From assembly GCF_014202475.1 (NCBI RefSeq), contig NZ_JACHGV010000020.1:1-64000 (forward strand): a DNA stretch of 64,000 nucleotides, in the 5' to 3' direction. A program made the position numbers and the translations under genes. Origin of the DNA: Streptomyces paradoxus. Its GTDB lineage: Bacteria; Actinomycetota; Actinomycetes; Streptomycetales; Streptomycetaceae. Of this stretch, positions 8,734 through 17,621 are shown one piece after another (position 1 is the first letter of the stretch; every line of letters starts with the position of its first letter). The notes below the pieces were generated by a model. It saw only the letters and a program-made list of their open reading frames with translations, did not search any database and had not been told where the DNA came from.

Positions 8734-9660
8734 TCAGAAGTCCTGCGGGGCTGCGTGGCGTGCGTGGGCGAGGCATTCTTCGGCGAACGCCAGGACTTTC
8801 AGGTGGTAGGCGCGGGCAGCCCAGCCGAGGCTGATGTTGTGGCCGGCCTCAGGCAGGCGGTCGACGACGATGCGTGGAGCTGCGGAAAACCGCGCCATCA
8901 GATCGGTGATCTCGCCGTCGTCATGCCGCCACCAGGCCTCATGCCGAGCAAAGGTCAGCCGGACAGGGACATCCACGCGCGGAAGGATCACCGCCGAGAG
9001 CCGTGTCCAGCCCGCCACAGTGCTCACTTCGTGGACAGGCACCGGCGCCACCACCGCCTGGCTCATCCGGAACGTATCCGGCGGATACAACCCCAGTGGC
9101 CCCCAGTTCAACCGTCGCACGTCCCTACCCGCGTCACCTCCGACCAAGCCAGCGTTCACCGCGAGCCTGCGCCCGCACCCCGACACATCCACGCCCAGCA
9201 GCCCCCGCGTGCCCCAGCCCGCGGCGACAGCGAAGGCGACCTTGGCCCCGAAGGAATGACCCAGCAGCAAGATGCGCGCATCGGGTGCGTGACGGGCCGT
9301 GAAGGCGGCTATCGCGGCCCGCACCGTCGCGGCCTGCGCAGTCAGTCTCTGCCCGCGGGGAAAACGGCCGGCTGACGCACCGTAGCCAGGACGGTCCAGC
9401 GCCAGCACCCTGTAACCCAAGTGCGCACCCAACACCAGCAAGGACACATCCGGGTGCGCCTGGCCATCGAAATACCCGGCATTCATACCCCCACCGTGCA
9501 GCGCCACGATCACCGCACGCGCAGAACCACCCGCCGGTTCACTCATCAAACCAGACAGCAAGACGCCGTCCGCATCAATCCCGACGGGACATACACCCCG
9601 GGAGAAGGGTCTGTCGCGTATGTACGGCGCAGTCGGTGACCTGCTGGCACCGGCACGCAT
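8734..9660 (-). CDS. Alpha/beta hydrolase
   Basis: 308 aa from ATG 9660 (GGTGGG upstream); the frame extends to 9801 without better support. The fold is clear: oxyanion loop VALHGGG at residues 53-59, nucleophile elbow LLGHSFGA with Ser137, and catalytic His274 in LPEAGHN. The acid is probably in the FARHEAWWRHDDGE stretch. It could be an esterase, lipase or acyl-transfer enzyme; the substrate cannot be told. It lies upstream of the small gene at 8412-8697 on the same strand, about 36 bp away. Confidence 0.85.
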   Translation of the reverse strand: MRAGASRSPTAPYIRDRPFSRGVCPVGIDADGVLLSGLMSEPAGGSARAVIVALHGGGMNAGYFDGQAHPDVSLLVLGAHLGYRVLALDRPGYGASAGRFPRGQRLTAQAATVRAAIAAFTARHAPDARILLLGHSFGAKVAFAVAAGWGTRGLLGVDVSGCGRRLAVNAGLVGGDAGRDVRRLNWGPLGLYPPDTFRMSQAVVAPVPVHEVSTVAGWTRLSAVILPRVDVPVRLTFARHEAWWRHDDGEITDLMARFSAAPRIVVDRLPEAGHNISLGWAARAYHLKVLAFAEECLAHARHAAPQDF

Positions 9661-10134
9661 TACAGGGGCATCACCCACCGCGCAGACCCCACCTCGGCCA
9701 CGAATGGGCAAGCACTGATACCGCCCTGCCAGCCGGATACACCACGCCAACCCCTCCCTCATCAAAGCCGGAAGCCAAGGCGGCTGCGCCCTGCGCCTCA
9801 TCCTCTACGCCGCGCCCAACCCCGACCAGCCGAGCGAGCCACGCCTTCCCCCATCCGTGTAACACCACACCGCGCGCCCGACGTGCACCGATCGCCACAT
9901 GCGGCGACACAGCCCAGGGGAAATAGCATCCGCAGCTCCTCGCCCCCCTAACCGCCGAATAGCGCACGCTCCAAACAGCGCTCTTCCACCCGTTGGACGA
10001 CGGTGTCGAGGAGGCAGAGCCCCGGGTATGGGTGCGCGTGCCTGAGCATGTGCGGCCGGTCGACGGGTCGACTACGACCAGGTCATCACCGAACGGCTTC
10101 AGCCGTCACCGCAGCGGCGGTCCGCGAGGTGCTC
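9661..10134. other. Gap; weak coding remnant on the plus strand
   Basis: No supportable complete gene. Around 9740-9862 one plus-strand frame reads HHANPSLIKAGSQGGCALRL and ends at a TAA, which looks like a genuine C-terminus without its start. It may be a gene remnant. I see no clear terminator. Confidence 0.3.
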
Positions 10135-10374
10135 GGGGGAGCGCCGGCCTTCGGGGTTGGATGCTGCAGAAGCTGCGCGGCGGTCACGGCCCGGCCGGGG
10201 GCGTCTTGCACGCGCCGGACTGCGAGGAGTCACCACGGGGCCGCGCCGCTACTCGATCTGGAACGCGCCCTGGACGCCGCGGGAAACCCGGCGACCCGGC
10301 TGTGTACCGTGTGCGGCTGCGCACAGGAGTTGACCCCGATGCTGCGCGGCTTCGACCACATCGTCGACTTCTGA
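10135..10374 (+). pseudogene. Frameshifted DUF6233-like gene remnant
   Basis: One plus frame gives GWMLQKLRGGHGPAGGVLHA and PDCEESPRG, then a second frame, entered at about 10240, gives APLLDLERALDAAGNPATRL then CTVCGCAQELTPMLRGFDH and a stop at 10374. Together they resemble the C-terminal Cys-containing part of DUF6233-like Streptomyces proteins. No good N-terminus is visible. Family assignment is by general resemblance only. Confidence 0.45.
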
Positions 10375-10455
10375 CCTCCGGCCGCCGCACCGTCGGCGGC
10401 TGTCCCGTCTACGGGCAACACGAGCGTGCCCCCGATCCCGGCCGCCTACGCGCCG

Positions 10456-10935
10456 CTATAGGGGCCGGCGCCCGGCGACGGCTCCGCCGGGGTCGTCCAG
10501 GAGGGCGATGCGCGCGGTGATGCGCTTGCCGACCGGTTCCCGCTGCGCCTCGAAGCCCTGGGCGACGGCCATGACGATCTCCAGGCCGTGCTGCCCGACC
10601 CGCCCGGCGTCGGCGGCCCGGGCCACCGGCAGCACCGGATCGCAGTCCCACACCACCACCTCGACCGTGTCGCCGGCGATGCGCAGATCCATCAGCACCG
10701 GGCCCGGCGCGTACTTGCGGGCGTTGGTGACCAGCTCGCTGACTACCAGCTGGGTGAGGTCCATGGCGCGCTGCGAGACGGGAAGGCCGTGCTCGGCCTG
10801 GACGCGGGTGAGGAAGTCCCCGGCGAGGTGGCGGGCGTCGGCGATGCACGTGCCGTCGCCTTCCAGGGCCACCGTGGTCTGTATGGCCTGCTCATCCGGG
10901 GCCGCACTGTCCTCACCCACCGGCACTGGTTCCAT
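10456..10935 (-). CDS. RsbW/SpoIIAB-like HATPase regulatory protein
   Basis: 159 aa, a single histidine-kinase-type ATPase domain. The N-box is VVSELVTNARKYAPGPV, the G1 region VVVWDCDPVLPV and the G2-like segment GRVGQHGLEIVMAVAQ. Such proteins are serine kinases/anti-sigma factors that phosphorylate STAS partners, or stand-alone regulators common in Streptomyces. The G1 box has D-x-D-P rather than D-x-G-x-G, a frequent variant in this class. It is divergent from the intact STAS gene at 11084, which makes that protein the natural partner (inferred). Start ATG 10935. Confidence 0.82.
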   Translation of the reverse strand: MEPVPVGEDSAAPDEQAIQTTVALEGDGTCIADARHLAGDFLTRVQAEHGLPVSQRAMDLTQLVVSELVTNARKYAPGPVLMDLRIAGDTVEVVVWDCDPVLPVARAADAGRVGQHGLEIVMAVAQGFEAQREPVGKRITARIALLDDPGGAVAGRRPL

Positions 10936-11083
10936 CGCGGCCCGCCTTTAATACCCCGTTCACACCCCCGCGCGTACCCGTGCATGCGTGGTACACGCTT
11001 TGCGCCCTCGATGGGAAGGCATTACCCGCACGGTGCAGGGCAGCACTGCTGGGTGAAGGTCTTGATGTGCCAGTATCACCGAC

Positions 11084-11470
11084 ATGGCGGAAGGGCACAT
11101 GACGGACCCCGAACGAGCTGAGCAGGCACCGCGACCGGTCGGGCTGTCGATCCTGTCCACCGCCACTGACGGCGTCCGCGTGCTGACCCTGGCCGGTGAG
11201 ATCGACCGTGACACCGGCGATCAGCTCAGGCAGGCCCTGAACGTCTCCGACACCGCCCGGCCCCGCATCGTGGTCGACATGCGACAGGTCACCTTCATGG
11301 ACTCCACCGGCATCAACATCCTCATCGCCGCCTACCAAGCCGTCACCGCGGCAGGCGGCTGGATACGCCTGGCCGGCCCCGCCGGATCAGTGATGCGCAC
11401 CCTGCAGATCGTCGGAGTCGACGCCCTCATCGACTGCCGCCCCACCCTGCGTGAGGCACTCACCAACTGA
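11084..11470 (+). CDS. STAS-domain anti-anti-sigma factor
   Basis: 128 aa from ATG 11084; an internal ATG at 11099 has the better ribosome site (GGAAGGG), giving 123 aa. A single STAS domain with the phosphorylatable serine in VTFMDSTGINILI and the usual GVDALIDC end. It is the intact paralogue of the broken copy at 4165-4529. It is divergent from the HATPase gene at 10456-10935, so the two likely form a partner-switching pair controlling a sigma factor encoded elsewhere. Confidence 0.87.
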   Translation: MAEGHMTDPERAEQAPRPVGLSILSTATDGVRVLTLAGEIDRDTGDQLRQALNVSDTARPRIVVDMRQVTFMDSTGINILIAAYQAVTAAGGWIRLAGPAGSVMRTLQIVGVDALIDCRPTLREALTN

Positions 11471-11695
11471 CCAGCCCCTCGGGCGGCTGGCAGCGCTGAC
11501 CGCCGCCAGGCGCGGCCTGGGCCGGAGCGCCCCATCCACCCCCGAGGAATCTGCACACCGCCGCGGCCGCGAGGCCCCGGCTGCCTTTCCGGTCGCAGGA
11601 TCCTCACACCCGTCGTACACAGGGCGTATGAGCAACAGCGGCGCGAAAAGAGCGACGCTGGTGATCACCTTGACCCATCACGAGGGGGCTACAGC

Positions 11696-11920
11696 GTGAC
11701 GCTGGTCATCGTGGAACCGCCTGTCCCGGGAGAACACGGTCGGCGGGTCATCGTGCGCTGCCCGGAGGCAGAACGGTGCATCGGTATCGCTCACTCGGAC
11801 CAGGAGCTTCTGCGGCTCCTGGAGAAGGTCGGGCTGACCGGCTACGAGAACGACCTCGATCTCCCTGGCGCCGTCGAATGGCGTGAGCTCGGTCCACACC
11901 AATGGGAGCGCCCGAGCTAG
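11696..11920 (+). CDS. Small hypothetical protein
   Basis: 74 aa, from a GTG at 11696 that overlaps the stop of a 23-codon upstream frame (ATG 11628) as GTGA, so translation may be coupled. The protein has a beta-rich start (VTLVIVEPPVPG), one CPEAERC motif and a leucine-rich helix (SDQELLRLLEKVGL). No family is recognised. Codon use is normal for the window. Confidence 0.55.
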   Translation: MTLVIVEPPVPGEHGRRVIVRCPEAERCIGIAHSDQELLRLLEKVGLTGYENDLDLPGAVEWRELGPHQWERPS

Positions 11921-12125
11921 CCAGAACCCCCGGAGCGCTCACGGGAGCTGCTGCGTAGGGGGCGGGTCCGGTGCCTACGGTGACGAAACACGCAATCGGG
12001 TTTCCGGTCCCATCTGTGATCCGTCCCGGCGGGCGCTCGATCTCCGGGTGCGGCGGGCGCCAAGGGTTGCGACCGTAGGAGTGAAGGAGGCAGGTCCGAA
12101 CGGGCGAGTACGGAGGGGGTCCGTC

Positions 12126-12350
12126 ATGCTCAGGCCACATCCTTCGCTCCTGCGGGAGCTCGTCGAACGCTGCGAGACACTCAGGCGGCGCGCAGCGTTC
12201 GCTGGCAGTGAGAGGACCAGGCGCCAGCTCGAGGACGCGGCATACACGCTGTGCGTGGTCACCGGCACCCGCCAACTGGACACAGCGCTGTACGTGGCCC
12301 GCCATCTCCTGGCCGACGCGATGCGACGCGAGCCGCCTCTCCGCCGCTGA
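12126..12350 (+). CDS. DUF5133-type small protein
   Basis: 74 aa from ATG 12126, preceded by a strong ribosome site (GGAGGGGG). The pattern MLRPHPSLLRELVERCETLR then LEDAAYTLCVVTGTRQLDTA matches the small Streptomyces DUF5133 proteins, which are of unknown function and often occur in multiple copies. Likely all-helical. The open frame continues upstream to 11883 but has no coding character there. Confidence 0.75.
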   Translation: MLRPHPSLLRELVERCETLRRRAAFAGSERTRRQLEDAAYTLCVVTGTRQLDTALYVARHLLADAMRREPPLRR

Positions 12351-13186
12351 GCGTGCCCGGGCCCCCGACGCTTCACGCGATCCGCGTACCTGTGACCACG
12401 CCGACGCCTTCCGCCGAACACCGACCGTGGATACCGCCCGCGCCGCCCAGGCGGCAGTGCCTGCGTGGTAGTTGTCGAGATCGCCAGGACGAGCCGGTCA
12501 CCGGGTCCCGGCGCAGGAGGGATGCACAGGCCCCCGTCAGCATCACCGCCCGCGCCAGGCCCGTGGGTGTCGGTGGTCTCCCGCTCGACCTGTCGAGCGG
12601 CCGCCCAGGAGTCGGACGCTCACAGCTGACCTCCATCCGGCGGCTTCTCCCGCCTCACCCCTTGGTGGGGCTCGCCACCAGAAGGAAGCACCGGGTGCCG
12701 GCGACTTCCGTCTCACCTTCCGCCGCCGAGATGACCGCGACGGGAGGCGGGAGCACACGGTGCGGCCCAGAAGCATGATGACAAAACCGGTCCTGCAATT
12801 GCACGCCGTGCGTCGTGTTACGACGACCCCATGACCGATTCGGTGACCATTTTGGCGCCATAGCTTCCAGCGGCGTCAAAACCTGCGACCTCCCTGACTT
12901 AATTCGTCGTTTCGTGACGAGAAAAGACAGGATTGTTTCGCCGACGGGAATTAGCCATGGCTGACACGCTGCGCGACGGAAGTCAGGGAGATTTCTGCTC
13001 CGGCCGCAACGAAAGTCACGTGTCCTGGGGCAACTTGAGGTTTGGACCCGAGTGCGGCAAATGGGTGATTAGCTCATCGCACTGTGTATCGGCACCTTCA
13101 CCCTCAGGTGCGTGCGGGATCTCGACTGAGTCGTCCAAACACTGTCCGAGATCCCGCACGCTTTCTGCGACACAAAGGAGTGCCCC
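12351..13186. other. Long gap, AT-richer, regulatory-looking
   Basis: No convincing gene in 836 bp. Part of it (about 12840-13180) is less GC-rich than its surroundings. A 109-codon frame from ATG 12958 overlaps the next gene, lacks a good ribosome site and is not accepted. The inverted repeat at 13112-13159 lies directly upstream of the small membrane protein gene and could be an operator, attenuator or terminator. Confidence 0.4.
13112..13159. promoter_or_regulatory. 13-bp inverted repeat upstream of a small membrane gene
   Basis: Arms GTGCGGGATCTCG and CGAGATCCCGCAC, perfect, separated by 22 nt. It ends 27 bp before the ATG at 13187 and its AAAGGAG ribosome site. A loop of 22 nt is long for a terminator, so a leader attenuator or a binding site is equally possible. 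Confidence 0.5.
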
Positions 13187-13462
13187 ATGGGGCGATCTAC
13201 CCCTCGGCGCCGCCGTGCCAAACGGCCTTCCGGCCACTTTGACGGTGGCAAGCGTAATGGCCGTAACGAAAGATTCCGTTACGTGAACCGGTTTGGCACA
13301 CCGGTGGCCGTTGCGTTCCTCGGGGTCTTGTTCACCGGGTACGTGCTGATTTTTCGCCCGCCTGTTCACGTGACGGTCTCCCCGGAAGCCGTCTACGCCG
13401 TGGCCGGTGTGCTGTCCGGCGCCGCGTTCAAGCTCTTCCGTCGCCGCCGTTACCGGCGCTGA
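13187..13462 (+). CDS. Small membrane protein
   Basis: 91 aa from ATG 13187 with a strong ribosome site (AAAGGAG). The N-terminal ~35 residues are very basic (RRRRAKR). Two hydrophobic stretches follow, AVAFLGVLFTGYVLIF and AVYAVAGVLSGAAFKL, and the end is a basic RRRRYRR. A two-helix membrane protein with both ends inside is likely. A terminator hairpin follows at 13518. Function unknown; small holin-like or conjugation-helper proteins have this shape, but nothing specific supports that. Confidence 0.65.
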   Translation: MGRSTPRRRRAKRPSGHFDGGKRNGRNERFRYVNRFGTPVAVAFLGVLFTGYVLIFRPPVHVTVSPEAVYAVAGVLSGAAFKLFRRRRYRR

Positions 13463-13517
13463 CACCCATCATGCGGTGCGGGCGCTGATGGTCAGTCCCC
13501 CGCCACCCACCCCAGAC

Positions 13518-13549
13518 GGGCTGGGCCCGCCCGTGATCGGGCCCAGCCC
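13518..13549. terminator. Intrinsic terminator-like hairpin
   Basis: 12-bp perfect stem GGGCTGGGCCCG / CGGGCCCAGCCC with an 8-nt loop, 55 bp after the stop at 13462. It separates the small membrane gene from the regulator at 13647. Confidence 0.65.
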
Positions 13550-13646
13550 CCCAGGGACGCGACGTGTCACGAAAGCCGGTGAAATTCGGCTGTATCAACG
13601 CCGCGAAACCCGCTCTGAACCCTTTTCGTGACGGGATGGAAGATCA

Positions 13647-15095
13647 GTGAGCGACACATGCGAGTTCTGCGGCACCGCCCTGACCGGCGGACCAGGCAAG
13701 GGCCGGCCCCGCAAGTACTGCGGAGATGCCTGCCGTCAGGCCGCCCACCGCCGCCGCATGCACGGCGATCCGCCGGCCCAAACCCCGGCACCCACCACTC
13801 CTGCGGAGGCCGTGGCGACCGAAGCGCGGCCGACCCCCCGGACTCAGGCGCCACGCCCTGCTGCACATGGCACGACGGCGGGCGACGAACTCCTCATCGA
13901 GATCGCCAAGGACATCCAGGACGGTGCCCGCGACCTGGCGCGGCTCCTGCCGTCCTTTGACGGGGAAGAACCCCTGCGCCGCATCGCCCAGCTGCACGAG
14001 CAGCTCGACGGCCTGACGGCGGCGGTGGTCGGCCGCGCTCGCTACCGGCGTCTCACCTGGTCCACCATCAGCTCCATCTTGCGTATCAGCGAGGACACCG
14101 CCCGCCACCGCTACACCGAGCGGTACATCCTGCGGCGCCTGGCCCGCTTCAACCGCTCCGAGAGGGCACTCACTTCACTCGCCGGCCTCTTCAACAACCC
14201 CAGACCCCACGCCGCCAACACCCCCGAGGAACCCGCCGCCAACGAAGCCGGGGCTGAGCCCCGCGAACCAGGCCCCGAACGAGGCGACGGCACCGACCAA
14301 ACCACACCGATCGAATCATCCGGAGCGGCGTACAACCGGCTCGCGCCGATCCTGTCCATGCTGATCCGCACCGCTCAGCTCACGAACAAGGAGGTCAGCA
14401 GCCGCATCGGATGTTCCGCCTCTTACCTGTCGCGCATCCTGTCCGGTGAGCGCGTGCCGACCTGGGCCCTCACACGGAAGTTCGCTCGAACCTGCGGCGC
14501 CGACCCGACCGTGCTGCGGACCGTCTGGGAATCCGAGAAGCTCAGCGAGAAGAGCCGAGAGCCCGCCGTGCCGCCGGACGAGCCCCCTATGCCTGCCGCC
14601 GAGCGGCTGCGCACCGCCGTGCACACCCTGCACCTGCGCGCAGGGCGCCCCGCACCGAGCGACGTCGCGGTCGCCAGCCGCTGGCTCCTGAGCGCCGGTG
14701 CCGTCGCCTCCATCCTCGAAGCCACAGTCCTGCCCCACCACGACGTCCTCGAGGCCTTCGTCCTCGTCCTGGGCGGCGACGCCGACCACTTCAGGCAGCT
14801 GCTCGACGACGCCCGCCACGAGGCCACCGAAGGAGCGACCTTCCTCCACCCAGAACCAGATCCGGACCCCCAACCCACCGGACCAGACGCCGTCATGACG
14901 ACCTTCAGCAAAGTGTTCCTCGAAGAGCGGACCGTCGAAGACGGCCGCGCGCGCCTCCTGCACAAACACGCCAAACGACAAGCCCCCGCCCGACAGATGA
15001 CCGCCGCCCACACGCACCCCCTCACGGCGATGGTCGACGCCCTGCGCCACCGCTCCTCGGCACACCACATCTCGCCACTCGGAACCGGGTCATGA
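13647..15095 (+). CDS. XRE-type HTH regulator with N-terminal Cys cluster
   Basis: 482 aa from GTG 13647 (GGAAGA ribosome site). The N-terminus has a zinc-ribbon-like set, C5/C8/C25/C29, in CEFCG and YCGDACRQ. A Pro/Ala-rich linker follows, then a helical region with a possible first HTH (WSTISSILRISEDTARHRY). A clear XRE HTH lies near residues 245-275 (LTNKEVSSRIGCSASYLSR then ILSGERVPTW). The C-terminal third is helical and looks like a further regulatory domain. Probably a DNA-binding regulator typical of Streptomyces accessory elements; its targets are unknown. The frame is intact. Confidence 0.72.
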   Translation: MSDTCEFCGTALTGGPGKGRPRKYCGDACRQAAHRRRMHGDPPAQTPAPTTPAEAVATEARPTPRTQAPRPAAHGTTAGDELLIEIAKDIQDGARDLARLLPSFDGEEPLRRIAQLHEQLDGLTAAVVGRARYRRLTWSTISSILRISEDTARHRYTERYILRRLARFNRSERALTSLAGLFNNPRPHAANTPEEPAANEAGAEPREPGPERGDGTDQTTPIESSGAAYNRLAPILSMLIRTAQLTNKEVSSRIGCSASYLSRILSGERVPTWALTRKFARTCGADPTVLRTVWESEKLSEKSREPAVPPDEPPMPAAERLRTAVHTLHLRAGRPAPSDVAVASRWLLSAGAVASILEATVLPHHDVLEAFVLVLGGDADHFRQLLDDARHEATEGATFLHPEPDPDPQPTGPDAVMTTFSKVFLEERTVEDGRARLLHKHAKRQAPARQMTAAHTHPLTAMVDALRHRSSAHHISPLGTGS

Positions 15096-15382
15096 CAGCA
15101 CTCGCCACGCTGGTTGGTCACGCGACGTGTTCGCCTGACCGATCCTCGCGGTGCCAGGTGACGCCAGTGCGGCAGAAGCCAGTTCAGATGTCACCCGATC
15201 GTGCGGCAGACCCCTCCGTAGTAGGGAAACCGAATCCGTTCCTCAGGAACGGTCGCGCTTACGCCTGCACCAGCCAGACCGTTGTGAGGTGCTTGTACCC
15301 ACTCTTGCTTCAGGTCCTCTGCGTCCTTGCGCTGCTGGGACCGTCCGTGGATGAGAACGAGTCGGCGCATGACGGAACCTCC

Positions 15383-15835
15383 CTACCCTCCAAGCAGGCC
15401 CAGGAGACGAGGCAGGTCTGCATCTGTGAAGAGCGTCCAGTGCGATGCCTGCGGAGCGGGCACGTCTGGTACTTCGTCCCCTGTGAGCGGGCCTACCAGG
15501 GCCCACCCGCGAGCCAGTAGCGGCGTGAACGGGAGCACCGGACGGCCCCAGCCCTCCGACAAGAGGCTGACGTCGTAGAACGCATTCCCGGATTCTAGGT
15601 TGTCTCGCGTCAACAACTTCCCGACCAGGTCCCGTCGCCCGAGGTCTGCCAAGCCGTAAGCAAGGTAGATCGCCAGTGAAGGGTCGGCCTCGCCGTGCTT
15701 CTCAAAAAGTCCCATCAGCTCGTCCGGCTTGGATCCCTCCCACCAAGTCAATCCGTAGCGAGAAGCCGCAGCGATCCATGCGCGACGATCTACATAGGCT
15801 GCATCGAGTGGCTCACGGTGCCCACGGGTCGGACG
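15383..15835 (-). pseudogene. 5'-truncated hypothetical gene
   Basis: A minus frame open from an in-frame stop near 15836 to the stop at 15383. It reads YVDRRAWIAAASRYGLTWWE, then LAIYLAYGLADLGRRDLVGK, and ends TDADLPRLLGLLGG. No ATG or GTG is available; only a TTG at 15751 could start a 122-aa product. The alpha-helical pattern and codon use are coding-like, but no family is recognised. A fragment of an opposite-strand gene begins about 25 bp beyond its 5' end, so a recombination joint near 15840 is likely. Confidence 0.45.
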
Positions 15836-15861
15836 GCGTGCACACCCTTCTCACGGTCCAG

Positions 15862-16008
15862 GGCGGCTGGCCTGTCGACTCCGGCTACCCCAAACTGATC
15901 ATCCGACAGATGGCCGCCACCCACCCCCTCCTCGCCGAACGCGAACCCCCCGTCACCGCCGACACCCTCGCCCACACCGGATTCTGGGACACGCCCGTCG
16001 GCGGCTGA
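15862..16008 (+). pseudogene. C-terminal fragment of a hypothetical protein
   Basis: A plus frame reading GGWPVDSGYPKLIIRQMAAT, then HPLLAEREPPVTADTLAHTG and stop. It looks like a true protein end, with high GC at third positions, but has no start of its own. It is back-to-back with the 5'-truncated minus-strand fragment 15383-15835. Confidence 0.4.
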
Positions 16009-16265
16009 GGAGTGCTTCGCTCCGCAAAAAGTCGCAATCGAACTTGACGGAGAACACCGTTGGGGCACAGCAATGTTGACGGAACAGGACGCCTGAGCAG
16101 CACAAACGTCCCTTGAAGAAGCCCGGAAAGCCGGAGAAGCTCTCTACAAGGGGCCGTCAGGTCGACGGCGCAGAAGGGGGCCTCCCGTCCGATGCCCGGG
16201 CAGGCAACTACCGGGCGGAAAACCCCCCTCACGCGGATCAATCCCACGATGGAGAGGGGACCGTC

Positions 16266-16451
16266 ATGAGCGACGGTAGCAAGGGCAAGGACGTCAGCAA
16301 CACGCCCGACGAGCCGGAGGGCCGCATAGCGCGGCGGCGCCGGCGACTGTGGGAGTGGCGCATCCACCAGCACGCCGCCCGCGGCATGGCCTACGGGGTG
16401 GGTAGCGGCGCGGTGAGCCTGCTCCTGCTGTGGGTTCAGAGCCGGTACTGA
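16266..16451 (+). CDS. Small basic membrane-anchored protein
   Basis: 61 aa from ATG 16266 with ribosome site GGAGAGGGG. A polar start (MSDGSKGKDVSN) leads into a strongly basic stretch (RIARRRRRLWEWRIHQH) and one C-terminal hydrophobic helix (MAYGVGSGAVSLLLLW). It resembles the small membrane protein at 13187 in style, not in sequence. Function unknown. Confidence 0.6.
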   Translation: MSDGSKGKDVSNTPDEPEGRIARRRRRLWEWRIHQHAARGMAYGVGSGAVSLLLLWVQSRY

Positions 16452-16551
16452 CGCCGGAACCATGGGGGCGGGCTCTGCCGTGAGACCGCCCCCAGCGGCA
16501 GCTGAGTAGGATCACGACCCGTCACACACGGTCCGGAGAGAGGTCAGCGCG

Positions 16552-16776
16552 ATGGAATTGGTGCCGGGCGAGTACGAGTTCACGTGCACTGACTGCCACG
16601 GGGACGGGTCCGTGCAGGTCCTCCGGGGGATCATCGACGAAGCTACCGATGAGCCCGACCACTACTGGGACAAGTGCGACGACTGCCGCGGGCAAGGCAC
16701 CGTGTGCGTGGATGAGGAAGAGGCGGCCGAGAAGATCGAATACGGCCAGACCCCTCTCCGTACGCCCTCCGCCTAG
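16552..16776 (+). CDS. Small zinc-knuckle (DnaJ-type CxxCxGxG) protein
   Basis: 74 aa, very acidic. Two zinc-binding knuckles are visible: C12/C15 in FTCTDCHGDGS and C42/C45 in KCDDCRGQGT. This is the CxxCxGxG pattern of the DnaJ zinc domain, here as a stand-alone protein. Such mini-proteins are common in actinobacterial mobile elements, with unproven roles in protein folding or DNA/RNA contact. It lies 63 bp before the small CRISPR array but is on the opposite strand to it. Confidence 0.65.
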   Translation: MELVPGEYEFTCTDCHGDGSVQVLRGIIDEATDEPDHYWDKCDDCRGQGTVCVDEEEAAEKIEYGQTPLRTPSA

Positions 16777-16839
16777 GGCACGAAGCGGTCGACCACGTGG
16801 TCGTAGACGGCGCCGGCGACGGCCGCGGCGTGCCGGGCC

Positions 16840-17224
16840 GAACTACCCCCGCGGGCGCGGGGACGACCTCCAGTACGTCCATCAGGCCCAGACCAGACCC
16901 GAGCTACCCCCGCGGGCGTGGGGACGACTACAGGCCGGGCGGGAGCCAGGTGGCGAACGACGAGCTACCCCCGCGGGTGCGGAGACGACCTGGTGGCCGC
17001 GGGCAAGTCCCTGATCCAGGGGGAGCTACCCCCGCGGGTGCGGGGACGACTTCGACCTCACTGGCAAGGCAATCCGGCTGACGGAGCTACCCCCGCGGGT
17101 GCGGAGACAACCGGTTGAGGATTTCGCTGCCCTGCTTGGCGCGGGAGCTATCCCCGCGAGTGCGGGGACTACTCCGGAAGCGGTCGCGGGGCGGATCCAG
17201 TCCAGGAGCTACCCCCGCGGGTGC
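16840..17224 (-). CRISPR. Small type I-E CRISPR array (7 repeats, 6 spacers), leaderless
   Basis: Repeats of 28 bp start at 16840, 16901, 16962, 17023, 17084, 17145 and 17206 with a strict 61-bp period and 33-bp spacers. On the plus strand the repeat is GAGCTACCCCCGCGG followed by GTGCGGGGACGAC, so the crRNA-sense strand is minus, the same as the cas genes. Several repeats carry substitutions. The upstream-most repeat (17206) keeps only its last 19 bases and is joined straight to the cas1 remnant. No leader lies between. Transcription can only come by read-through from the cas operon. The repeats match the large array at 26860. Confidence 0.95.
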
Positions 17225-17621
17225 CGGTGGTGTTCTCGCCGGGTAAGCACATGAAACATGCGGCGGGCGACGGCGACGCGTTCTTTGCGGCGGGTGCCCA
17301 GCCAGCCTGGCGGAGCTGGAGCTGGGAGCCGCGCGCGGTGCTGGTGCCCGTGGCATAGAGGCGTACGCCCTGCTCGCCGACCCAACACACGGCGGTGCCG
17401 GAGTCGGCGAGCAGGGTGATGGGAGTGGGTGATCCGGCTGCCGGGTCCGATGAGGAGGACGGCGAGCCAGGCAGCCGGGACGTGGACGGTGCGTGCCTTG
17501 TTGATCAGGACGATGGCGTGTCGTCCCGGTCGATGTGGCAGCGCTCGGCGTAGAGGCTGGTGATGCGGTCCTCGAGCCGGTGGAGGTCCCGCGGTCCGGT
17601 CCGCCACCAGGGTTCAGCCAT
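17225..17621 (-). pseudogene. cas1: Degraded type I-E cas1 (spacer-acquisition integrase), truncated inside a CRISPR repeat
   Basis: ATG 17621 overlaps the end of cas6e, as in intact operons. The protein starts MAEPWWRTGPRDLHRLEDRI and TSLYAERCHIDRDD, typical of I-E Cas1, but then breaks: AIVLINKARTVHVPAAWLAV lies in a second frame, SGTAVCWVGEQGVRLYATG in a third, RRKERVAVARRMF back in the second and PGENTTGT in the third. About four single-base slips are needed. The sequence then stops in the middle of a CRISPR repeat, so the whole C-terminal catalytic domain is missing. No cas2 follows. The adaptation step is therefore not encoded here. Confidence 0.85.

Noticed and set aside
12958..13286. 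109-codon plus frame starting MADTLRDGSQGDF
   Set aside because: No good ribosome site, overlaps the better-supported gene at 13187, and crosses the inverted repeat at 13112-13159.
1..16800. Possible integrase, tRNA or attachment site that would define an integrated element
   Set aside because: I looked for a tyrosine/serine recombinase, tRNA ends and direct repeats and found none I can support; the relaxase alone cannot tell plasmid from integrated element.
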